Below, piece after piece: positions 48,528 through 55,895 of a stretch of 64,000 nucleotides of DNA. The DNA comes from Ningiella ruwaisensis. Its GTDB lineage: Bacteria; Pseudomonadota; Gammaproteobacteria; Enterobacterales; Alteromonadaceae. Under the pieces are notes generated by a model. It ran no database searches, was not told the DNA's origin, and worked only from the letters and a program-made list of their open reading frames with translations. A program made the position numbers and the translations under genes. Positions within the stretch are counted from its first letter, which is position 1; the number at the start of each line of letters is the position of its first letter. The stretch lies in contig NZ_RAHT01000006.1 in assembly GCF_004798935.1 (NCBI RefSeq), forward strand, positions 248,001 to 312,000, in the 5' to 3' direction.

Positions 48528-48610
48528 TCTTTTATTTTTTGATAAACTACTGTTAAATAATGATTTTTTTATTAATGGAGCTAGATACAAAGTTTTTCCT
48601 TTGCAAGTTA

Positions 48611-48624
48611 TGTCAAATTTGACA
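48611..48624. promoter_or_regulatory. 14-bp palindrome, candidate enhancer site for the FisR-like activator
   Basis: TGTCAAATTTGACA is a perfect palindrome in the sqr/fisR intergenic region, about 85 bases upstream of the sqr -24 element and about 40 before the regulator gene. Position suits an upstream activating site or autoregulation. No identical copy was found before cydA or the RND operon. Confidence 0.4.
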
Positions 48625-48662
48625 AAGTAGAAGACAATATTGACTGGATATATGAGCGCTGT

Positions 48663-49964
48663 ATGAATATTTCTGTTGTGCAATCAATGATAAATGCGAT
48701 TGATAAACCAGCTATTTTCATTGATACCGATTATCGTATTTTAGCGGTAAATGAGTCCTATCGGGATACTTACGAAACAGAAGTTGTTATTGGGACAAGC
48801 CGCTGTTTTGAAATATCACATGGTCACACAAGTCCTTGTGATAAACATGGCGAAGAATGCCCTATCCAACAATGCAAACAAAGCAATAAAGCCAGCAGCG
48901 TTATGCATATTCATAATACTGAAAGCGGCAAAACCTATTGCGATATTTTAATGAAGCCAATCACTGATGAAAACGGCATAACCACTGGCTTTTTAGAAAT
49001 TCTCGACCGGATAAATTTCGCAGCTGCCGAATCCGAGGCGAATAAAATGATTGGCTCCTCCCAACCATTTAAAAACATGCTGACTAAAATCAACCGTGCC
49101 GCCAAGTCTGAAATAGCCGTGCTTTTACACGGCGAGACTGGCACAGGTAAAGAACTGGTGGCAAAAGCGTTACACGCCTCAAGCCGGCGTGCTGATAAAC
49201 CGTTTGTGGTAATTGAGTGCACTGGTTTGAATGAAAACTTGTTTGAATCTGAACTTTTTGGCCATGAAAAAGGGGCATTTACAGGTGCTACTCATGCTAA
49301 AAAGGGCCTGATAGAAATCGCACATGGTGGTACGGTGTTTTTTGATGAAATTGCCGATGTGCCATTGAGTATGCAGGTAAAATTGTTACGCTTGCTGGAA
49401 ACGCAATGCTACCGCACCGTGGGTGGCATAAAACAGCGCAAAGCTAACTTTAGGCTGATATGTGCTAGCCATAAAAATCTTCTGGACTTGGTGGACAAAG
49501 GAGAATTCAGGCAAGATTTGTACTACCGCATTGCAGGCTTTCCAATTGAACTTCCTTCGTTGTCTGAAAGAAAAGAGGATATTCCTTCCCTGGCAAAACA
49601 CTTCTTGAGTCAAACGGAGCAACACTTTAAGAAATTTAGCCCACGAGCCTTAAAGCGACTCAGCCAATATCGCTTTCCTGGGAATATACGCGAACTAAAA
49701 AGCGTTATCGAAATTGCAGCGCTTATGGCAAATGAAGATATTATTGATGAAGAAGATTTACCCGATATCGTGCTTAACGAAAAACCTTCTGGTATGCCAC
49801 TTCCAACGGATGTTATGAGCCTGGATAAGGCTGAAAAAGTCTACCTTGCAAAGATTTGTGAAACCGAAACCATGTCGATAGAGGCGCTTGCCGAAAAGCT
49901 GGATGTCAGCACGCGCACTCTTTATCGAAAATTACAGAAGTATGGTTTGAAATATGACACTTAA
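48663..49964 (+). CDS. fisR: FisR-like sigma54-dependent activator (PAS - AAA+ - Fis)
   Basis: A 433-residue enhancer-binding protein. Residues about 1-118 are a PAS-like sensor with cysteines C48, C59, C66 and C71; the 11- and 7-residue intervals of the first three equal those recalled for the sulfane-sulfur sensor FisR of Cupriavidus (C53, C64, C71). The AAA+ domain has GETGTGKE at 157-164 and the sigma54-contact loop GAFTGA at 204-209. A Fis-type HTH closes it (SIEALAEKLDVSTRTLYRKL). It is divergent from sqr. A PAS-NtrC regulator for another signal is the alternative; the cysteine spacing and neighbours favour sulfane sulfur. Confidence 0.85.
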   Translation: MNISVVQSMINAIDKPAIFIDTDYRILAVNESYRDTYETEVVIGTSRCFEISHGHTSPCDKHGEECPIQQCKQSNKASSVMHIHNTESGKTYCDILMKPITDENGITTGFLEILDRINFAAAESEANKMIGSSQPFKNMLTKINRAAKSEIAVLLHGETGTGKELVAKALHASSRRADKPFVVIECTGLNENLFESELFGHEKGAFTGATHAKKGLIEIAHGGTVFFDEIADVPLSMQVKLLRLLETQCYRTVGGIKQRKANFRLICASHKNLLDLVDKGEFRQDLYYRIAGFPIELPSLSERKEDIPSLAKHFLSQTEQHFKKFSPRALKRLSQYRFPGNIRELKSVIEIAALMANEDIIDEEDLPDIVLNEKPSGMPLPTDVMSLDKAEKVYLAKICETETMSIEALAEKLDVSTRTLYRKLQKYGLKYDT

Positions 49965-49993
49965 CTTAGGATTAGCGCATCATTCAAATATTA

Positions 49994-50218
49994 TTAGACG
50001 CTATGCTTTTCCATCGCTAGCTGTTTTTCAGTTTTAAAGCCAAACACCTTTTTGAGAATAATGGTCGCCGGGCAAAAGCCGGTGAAACTTTGCTGAAATA
50101 AATTCGCGCCAATAAATACCGTGAACCACACAAAATTAGGATGCACCCAAACCGTGAGCGCCACAGAAAGAAGCACCATAAAACCTGCAAATGCAGTTAA
50201 AGCTCGTTCAGCTGACAT
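49994..50218 (-). CDS. DUF2892 family inner membrane protein
   Basis: A 74-residue protein with two helices (about 8-26 and 29-47) and the family motif GFCPATIILKKVFG. DUF2892 is also the membrane part of YgaP-like rhodaneses and is common beside sulfur genes. Last gene of the operon that starts with the MMPL transporter; it converges with the FisR-like gene. Function unknown. Confidence 0.82.
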   Translation of the reverse strand: MSAERALTAFAGFMVLLSVALTVWVHPNFVWFTVFIGANLFQQSFTGFCPATIILKKVFGFKTEKQLAMEKHSV

Positions 50219-50247
50219 AAATTTCTCCGTTGTTATATCGTGTTATC

Positions 50248-51597
50248 TTAGTAAAAATATCTAAATCGAAGATACATATTGCTCGCATCTTCAAACTGGT
50301 TGAAAAAAGTCCAGGGCTCATCGCCGTAAAAAAAGTTAAGGCCTGCTGATAAACGCCACTCATCTACTGGACTATAGTCGGCATTCAATTTCAGGTAGCC
50401 ATCGCCATCTGAGCTTGAATAGAAATTAAAAGCATTAAGCGTTAAGGTTTGTTGCATGGCGCGATAACTTAATCGCTGAGTAAGCCAAACACGACTTCTC
50501 GCCACTTCATACTCGGGCGCCAGCGAATTATCAATAAGCGAAGAATAGTCTTCAGTACGCTCAAGATACCACTGCAAACTGCCTGTCAGATTTTTTACCA
50601 GTTCCTGCTCATAGCCTATTAACCATCGACTTTGACTATTGGGAATCAGTGGGTCATTCCCGTTTTTGTCTTCTCTGGAGTCATAATAGGCATATTCAGC
50701 ATTAACTAATCCTTTGCCTAGCGTAGTTCTCAGACTGGCTCCATAAACTCTGAGTTTTGAAAAGCTTGGCAAAAACGTCTCGCTCAGGCTATTGGGTGTT
50801 TTGTGATAGCCGTCGTAAGCATATAGCGCATATTCAGTACCTTGAACGCTTTTGAACAGGCGTAAAGCATACTCTGGAGAATCGGGAAGACGCTCACCGG
50901 CCACATCAAAGCCGGGAGCAACCTGCTGCCCGGCAACGGGTGAGAAAAATGAAAAATAGTCGCCATTTATATAGTTGTCAGGCGTAAATTCAGGTGTTAT
51001 CACAACATCAATATTCACCAGGTCAAAAAAGCCAGAAAGCTTTGCTGATAATGAAGGTGCTTTCAAATATTCATCGTCGCGACCGGCAAAAAATGATTGA
51101 AAATCTTTCGGAAATAAATCATTCAGAAAAACATAGTCACCAGTACCCCAAGTAAGAACCTGTTGACCAATTTTGAGATCAAAATGCTCACCGAAAGGAA
51201 TTATATTTGCTAAAGAGCCTTGCCACGCTGCTTCTCTTACCTGAATTTTAGTCTGATCCAACACGCCATCATAGTAAGCATCGGCATTCAAAGACAAGCG
51301 CGACGCACTAAGGTCATAGTCAAATTGGAATTGTGCTCGTAGCTCGCCTAAACTCATGTCTTTGCTGATCAGTGGATCATCGGAAATTCGCAACCCAGCG
51401 GCGACTTCAAAAAAGCCGCTGATGCGATAATCTTGCGTCGTTTCTTCCTCCCAATCGCCCATATCCCATTCATCATCTTGCGCAAATATGGGCATCGAAA
51501 GTATAAACAGCGTCAAGCTCAAAACTACACCAACCCTTGAGCGACAAGATATCTTCAGCTTAGATTGGTATGCCTGTGCATTTAATCGCTTTTTCAT
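50248..51597 (-). CDS. outer membrane beta-barrel protein (DUF1302-like)
   Basis: A 449-residue protein with a signal peptide (about residues 22-39, ending IFA-Q), an acidic mature N-terminus and amphipathic beta strands throughout, finishing in the aromatic YLRFRYFY end typical of BAM substrates. The GQQVLTWGTGDYVFLNDLFP segment is reminiscent of DUF1302/DUF1302-like barrels found with LolA-like and RND proteins. It would be the outer membrane element of the transport set. The start could be a little downstream. Confidence 0.75.
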   Translation of the reverse strand: MKKRLNAQAYQSKLKISCRSRVGVVLSLTLFILSMPIFAQDDEWDMGDWEEETTQDYRISGFFEVAAGLRISDDPLISKDMSLGELRAQFQFDYDLSASRLSLNADAYYDGVLDQTKIQVREAAWQGSLANIIPFGEHFDLKIGQQVLTWGTGDYVFLNDLFPKDFQSFFAGRDDEYLKAPSLSAKLSGFFDLVNIDVVITPEFTPDNYINGDYFSFFSPVAGQQVAPGFDVAGERLPDSPEYALRLFKSVQGTEYALYAYDGYHKTPNSLSETFLPSFSKLRVYGASLRTTLGKGLVNAEYAYYDSREDKNGNDPLIPNSQSRWLIGYEQELVKNLTGSLQWYLERTEDYSSLIDNSLAPEYEVARSRVWLTQRLSYRAMQQTLTLNAFNFYSSSDGDGYLKLNADYSPVDEWRLSAGLNFFYGDEPWTFFNQFEDASNMYLRFRYFY

Positions 51598-51606
51598 ATC
51601 AGTAGT

Positions 51607-52404
51607 CTAATCAAGCCATTGACGAGGAGGATTTCGCAAGCTTCGTTCACTGAAAACATCACTATCTAACCCAATGTCATAACTGATATTGCGAAACTCC
51701 ATCAAGGTATATGCACCGCTAGTCAAATCACTTACCTTTGAGCGAACCACCGTGGGGAAGCCTTGAATTTCCTCTATTTGAACAGCCTCTACCCGTCGGT
51801 AGTTGTCATTTTCACCTTTGAAAAAGTCAATCAACACAGGCAGTTTACTCGTTTTATCGATGGAGACTCGATAATAATCAAACTCCACGGAGTCGGGCTT
51901 TTTAGGCGTCGCTTTAAGAATATACTGAGTATCGGTTTCTTGCTCCAAGACAAAACTGTCTTCAGTAATTGCTCGGCCAGATACGTCCTCATAGAAAAAG
52001 TGTGAACCGACAAACGAGGTGCGCTTGTCTCCAGCCGAAATGCGCTTGACAAGATCCAGCGCAGGCAAGTACAACCACCGATCATCATCTTGGTCAAGAC
52101 TAGCATGCTTTTCAACGCGAAATACTGTGTCTTTTACATCAGAAGGTCGGGAAAAAAAGACCATCATTTGTTGATCGCCATTATCTGTCACATCTTTTCG
52201 CAAGATAGTGAATTGACGCATTTGTTTACGTCCTTGGCTGTCTACTATCATCATTCGTGCATCTGAGCGTCCATCGTCGCCGCTGTAATAGGCTACTTTT
52301 TCCGATTCTTTCACCAAATCATTCACATCAATTTCAGCATGGGCTGCGCTTATCAGGCCCAAACAGCATAATCCAAGCGTTACACGGGGAAATAGTTTTA
52401 ACAT
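51607..52404 (-). CDS. LolA-like outer membrane lipoprotein-sorting family protein
   Basis: A 265-residue periplasmic protein with a signal peptide (cleaved after AAHA, residue 23). The rest matches the PF17131-type LolA-like fold: ARMMIVDSQGRKQMRQFTI, DRWLYLPALDLVKRISAGDKRTSFVGS and the tail SDVFSERSLRNPPRQWL. Members are usually encoded with an RND/MMPL permease, as here, and are presumed to carry hydrophobic cargo across the periplasm. It lies 11 bases after the transporter and 9 before the barrel gene. Confidence 0.85.
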   Translation of the reverse strand: MLKLFPRVTLGLCCLGLISAAHAEIDVNDLVKESEKVAYYSGDDGRSDARMMIVDSQGRKQMRQFTILRKDVTDNGDQQMMVFFSRPSDVKDTVFRVEKHASLDQDDDRWLYLPALDLVKRISAGDKRTSFVGSHFFYEDVSGRAITEDSFVLEQETDTQYILKATPKKPDSVEFDYYRVSIDKTSKLPVLIDFFKGENDNYRRVEAVQIEEIQGFPTVVRSKVSDLTSGAYTLMEFRNISYDIGLDSDVFSERSLRNPPRQWLD

Positions 52405-52415
52405 ATATAAGCTCC

Positions 52416-54974
52416 TTAAGCCGATTTGCCAAAAACGAGTCGTTTTGCCAAGGTCATGACCGATGGCAAGATGAGTAGAGTTACCAGCGCTGAAATCGCC
52501 ATGATACTCGCCAAAAACACACCTACGGTTATGTAGGGCACAAGCGGAGCGAACAACAACGGGGTAAAACCAAGTGCAATGACTAAAGCATTTCGAGTGA
52601 TTGCCGTTGCAGGCTCATCAAACATAATGTCAAACGTTTGCTTAATATCCTTTGTCTTTTGATAGGTTTCTCTTGCACGCTCTAAAAAGTGGATCGCAAA
52701 ATCAACAGACAAACCTAAGGTAAGAGCGGATAACACGGCAATAGGCATGTCGTAGTCTTTTCCGATAATGCCAATCAATCCATAAATAAAAGTGATAGTG
52801 AGCGTAAGCGGAAGCATTGCCAAAATGCCAAACACAAATGACCGAAACAAAACAATCATCATAATAAAGACGATGACAAAAGCACTTATCAGGCTGTCTA
52901 GCATGCCAGCGACCATATTATCCTGCCACACTACGTTCAGGTACGCTTTACCTGCCCAACCTAACTCAAGATTCTCAGGCAAGGGATTGCTTTGGGTAAA
53001 GGAATTGACGCTTTCGATTACCTTGGTCATATCTTGATTGTCGCCAGACGTGAGTTGAAGCCATATCAAAGTTTTTTGATAATCAGGGGTAACAAAGTGC
53101 CATAGGTCATCTGGACGATGTGACGATTGATACTGCATCAATGTTTGCGCCACACCTTGGGGTGAATCAGGAATTTGATAGTCTTCCTGCTGACCGGAAC
53201 GCAGCTCCCGATTCACCACTTTCGTAACATCTGCCAGAGAGTTAGACTTTCCGACTAGTCCAGACGAATTGAGATGCGTTTGCAGCTTTGATATATAAGC
53301 TAATAACTCAGGAGATTGAAATACTTTAGATGCGCTAAGTTGCGATTCAACGGTTTCTAAAAGCTTATATAGATACGCTTCTTCAGATGCGTTGATGTCA
53401 TCAAAAAGTTTGTCTTCAATCGCTATGATCAGATTTTGGTACTGTTCATTTAAAGAAAGCGACTGGTTTTCTTCAATAAAAGAAGCAGACCATGTATTCA
53501 AGCTTTCGGGCGCTTCTTCTAAAAGAAGCGATGTTTGCGGGAATTTGTTTTGATTAGACAAAACGATGTATGCGTCGTAAGTGCCCGCAAAATTGTTGTT
53601 TAGCACAGTGTCGGCGACACGAATTTCGTGGTCTTGTTTAAACCACCTTACCGGATTATCGTTTATTTGTATTTGATTAATTCCCCATACCGACACCGCA
53701 AAAATCGCTGAAAAGCTTGCAAGCAGAAGTATTCTGTTATTTAGCGCAAAGCGCCCCAAGCCTTTAGCAAAGACCGCTATTTTACTGCCGCCGTTTTCTG
53801 AATGCATCACTTGCTGCAGTTTTTCCAAATTTGCTTGATTCATGCGAGACAAGTAGGCAGGCATAAAGGTAATGGTGATTAAAAATGCGAGTATGATCCC
53901 GCTTCCCACAAAGGCGCCAAAAATTTGCACGGGTGGAATAGGCGTTAGCATCAGGGAGTAAAATCCTACCGATGAGGTGATTGATGTATAGAGCATTGGC
54001 GTGAACAAATGCCCCACCACTTCTTCTATAACGGATTGTAAGTTCTCTCCCGGTTTATAGCGATCACTGAATTCCGAAAGAATATGCACCGAATCGACAA
54101 CCGCAATCGGCATTAAAAAGATTGCAATCATGGATGACATGATGTGTACGGTAAATCCGGCACCGATTAGCGCGCCCATCGTTATCATCACCGTAGCCAT
54201 AGCCACAATCATTGGCGCTACGATCAAAGGAATATTTCTAAAAAACAGAAACAGTAGAATAAAGATGGTGAGGCCGGCAAGCGGGGCCGAGATCCCCATC
54301 TGAATAAACATCTCAACACCAAACTGATCTTCAGCAACAGGAAGTCCAGTGATATACCATTGAGCACTGCCGTCTAAGCCCGCTATTTCTGCACGAATTT
54401 GCTCAGCAATATTATAACTCTCATTTTTGTCGTAAATCGGAACATAAATTGCGGCGGCCTTCCCGTTTTGAGAAGCCAATGTTTCTTGCAGAAGCGGCAA
54501 GCGAGCAAGCTTATTCCGAATATCTTGGGCTTGCGCATCGGTAGTAGGAGGCGAGTTCATCATCCATTCAAAACTGATTGTCCCAGGTGCGCTTTGAGAA
54601 ATATTATCGACTGTAGAAATTGACATTACATCAGCTGAGACCACACCTTCTATTGCCAAAATTGACTCTGTTATGTCATATATGTCAGTCAATGACTTAG
54701 CCGTGAAGACACCTTTTTGCAGCTCTTCATCCTCTTCATTCTGACCATCAACTACGCCAACCACAATAGCATCGTACATTGAAAACGCTTTTTTAACTTC
54801 ATTATGGAAAAGTCTTGCAGGATGCTCTGCATCAAGCATATTTTCTGGATCGGTGTCAATTTGAATGCGTGGGATTTGCGCCGTAAAAATAAGGGCAAGA
54901 ACCAGAACCAATCCATAAATTAACTTGGGTTTTTGCGTGCAAAAATGCACTAATTTTTGAGCAATTTTAGCCAT
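52416..54974 (-). CDS. MMPL/RND superfamily transporter
   Basis: An 852-residue protein with twelve predicted helices: one near 17-33, a first block at about 225-385 (IPLIVAPMIVAMATVMITMG and following), another at 420-440 and a C-terminal block at about 700-850. Two large periplasmic loops follow helices 1 and 7. The sterol-sensing-like segments GLSVDFAIHFLERARE and PIAVVDSVHILSEFSDRY carry the buried Asp residues of the proton relay. HpnN and mycobacterial MMPL proteins of this class move lipids. First gene of a four-gene operon behind a sigma54 promoter. The cargo is unknown. Confidence 0.88.
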   Translation of the reverse strand: MAKIAQKLVHFCTQKPKLIYGLVLVLALIFTAQIPRIQIDTDPENMLDAEHPARLFHNEVKKAFSMYDAIVVGVVDGQNEEDEELQKGVFTAKSLTDIYDITESILAIEGVVSADVMSISTVDNISQSAPGTISFEWMMNSPPTTDAQAQDIRNKLARLPLLQETLASQNGKAAAIYVPIYDKNESYNIAEQIRAEIAGLDGSAQWYITGLPVAEDQFGVEMFIQMGISAPLAGLTIFILLFLFFRNIPLIVAPMIVAMATVMITMGALIGAGFTVHIMSSMIAIFLMPIAVVDSVHILSEFSDRYKPGENLQSVIEEVVGHLFTPMLYTSITSSVGFYSLMLTPIPPVQIFGAFVGSGIILAFLITITFMPAYLSRMNQANLEKLQQVMHSENGGSKIAVFAKGLGRFALNNRILLLASFSAIFAVSVWGINQIQINDNPVRWFKQDHEIRVADTVLNNNFAGTYDAYIVLSNQNKFPQTSLLLEEAPESLNTWSASFIEENQSLSLNEQYQNLIIAIEDKLFDDINASEEAYLYKLLETVESQLSASKVFQSPELLAYISKLQTHLNSSGLVGKSNSLADVTKVVNRELRSGQQEDYQIPDSPQGVAQTLMQYQSSHRPDDLWHFVTPDYQKTLIWLQLTSGDNQDMTKVIESVNSFTQSNPLPENLELGWAGKAYLNVVWQDNMVAGMLDSLISAFVIVFIMMIVLFRSFVFGILAMLPLTLTITFIYGLIGIIGKDYDMPIAVLSALTLGLSVDFAIHFLERARETYQKTKDIKQTFDIMFDEPATAITRNALVIALGFTPLLFAPLVPYITVGVFLASIMAISALVTLLILPSVMTLAKRLVFGKSA

Positions 54975-55011
54975 CTAATTCATAATATTTTGTTAACACT
55001 ATCATTAGACA

Positions 55012-55027
55012 AACAAGAAGAATGCCA
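55012..55027 (-). promoter_or_regulatory. sigma54 promoter of the RND transporter operon
   Basis: Minus strand TGGCATT-CTTC-TTGTT, 38 bases before the MMPL start. The layout and the TTGTT -12 element match the sqr promoter closely. Confidence 0.68.
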
Positions 55028-55172
55028 ATCTTTATTTAAATAAAGGGGGAGCATTCGGATGAACGTAATTAGGTGATTTTATATACACATGTTCGATAAG
55101 TGTGTGAGATAAGTGAGATGCATTGACGGGGCACAATGAGCATAGTTGAACATTGTAATTTGGAGAGTAAAT

Positions 55173-55577
55173 ATGCTTTATATTATTTCGTCAAACAAGC
55201 TAATAGTCATTCTCATACTAAGCGTGCTTTTTTCTGCTTGTTCGAGTTATCCTCACCTGTACACGATTGACAAAGCAAATGAGTATCAGATTGATAAAAG
55301 CAAATCTAACCTAAGGTCTGACCCGAGTAAATTAAAGTGGTCTGGATATCTGCATGTGTTTGACAGAATCAATCTGGAAAATTTTCAGATCCAAGTTCGT
55401 TTTGTTGACCAAAACAAACAGGCACTCAAAACCATTGTTGTTCCACTTCACAGAAACTTAAATCACCGAGGAGTACATACCAGACACGTATGCAGCCAGG
55501 CACGGTTCTATTTTATTTTAGAGCAGGCGGTTCATCACACATCAATCGAACTGACACTGATTGATTCTGTCACCTGA
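55173..55577 (+). CDS. small lipoprotein of unknown function
   Basis: A 134-residue protein with a lipoprotein signal (FSAC, modified Cys at 23). The start at 55173 (MLYIISSNK) has TGGAGAG upstream. The mature part is beta-rich (WSGYLHVFDR; FQIQVRFVDQNKQAL) and has two close HTRHVC / HHTS histidine-containing patches that could bind metal, which is speculative. It is divergent from the RND operon and convergent with the metal-efflux operon, 6 bases away. No family recognised. Confidence 0.65.
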   Translation: MLYIISSNKLIVILILSVLFSACSSYPHLYTIDKANEYQIDKSKSNLRSDPSKLKWSGYLHVFDRINLENFQIQVRFVDQNKQALKTIVVPLHRNLNHRGVHTRHVCSQARFYFILEQAVHHTSIELTLIDSVT

Positions 55578-55583
55578 CAACTT

Positions 55584-55895
55584 TTAAAAATGCCCTCCCC
55601 CTAATAGGGGAAGCAACCAAAAACGGATGCTTTTTCCGGCGATCTGTTCTTTTAGTCTCGATACTAAAATATCACTGTTTATTTTGCTATGAGCAAGCTC
55701 AAAGCGATAGAAGGTTTGATAGCCTGTAACTTGCTCTTGTAAGTTATAATACGCATGTTCATGACTAAATCCCTGTATCGGAAAAAGATGAAAACCGCCG
55801 ACCATCTCTAAAGATAATAAAACATCTACTAAATCGTCTTTATAGACCTTTGGAACAATCATAACCAAGAATACGTCGTGTTTGTCAGTCTGCAT
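55584..55895 (-). CDS. DUF3240 family protein
   Basis: A 103-residue protein of the DUF3240 type (DVFLVMIVPKVYKDDLVDVLLSLEMVGGF), a PII-like small fold encoded at the end of heavy-metal RND operons. It overlaps the CzcA-type gene by 11 bases, so it is translated with it. PII-like metal or nucleotide binding to regulate the pump is a guess from family context. Confidence 0.82.
   Translation of the reverse strand: MQTDKHDVFLVMIVPKVYKDDLVDVLLSLEMVGGFHLFPIQGFSHEHAYYNLQEQVTGYQTFYRFELAHSKINSDILVSRLKEQIAGKSIRFWLLPLLGGGHF

Noticed and set aside
48663-49964. Reading the activator as NorR (nitric oxide sensor)
   Set aside because: The N-terminal domain is PAS-like with clustered cysteines, not a GAF iron domain, and no norVW or hmp gene is nearby.
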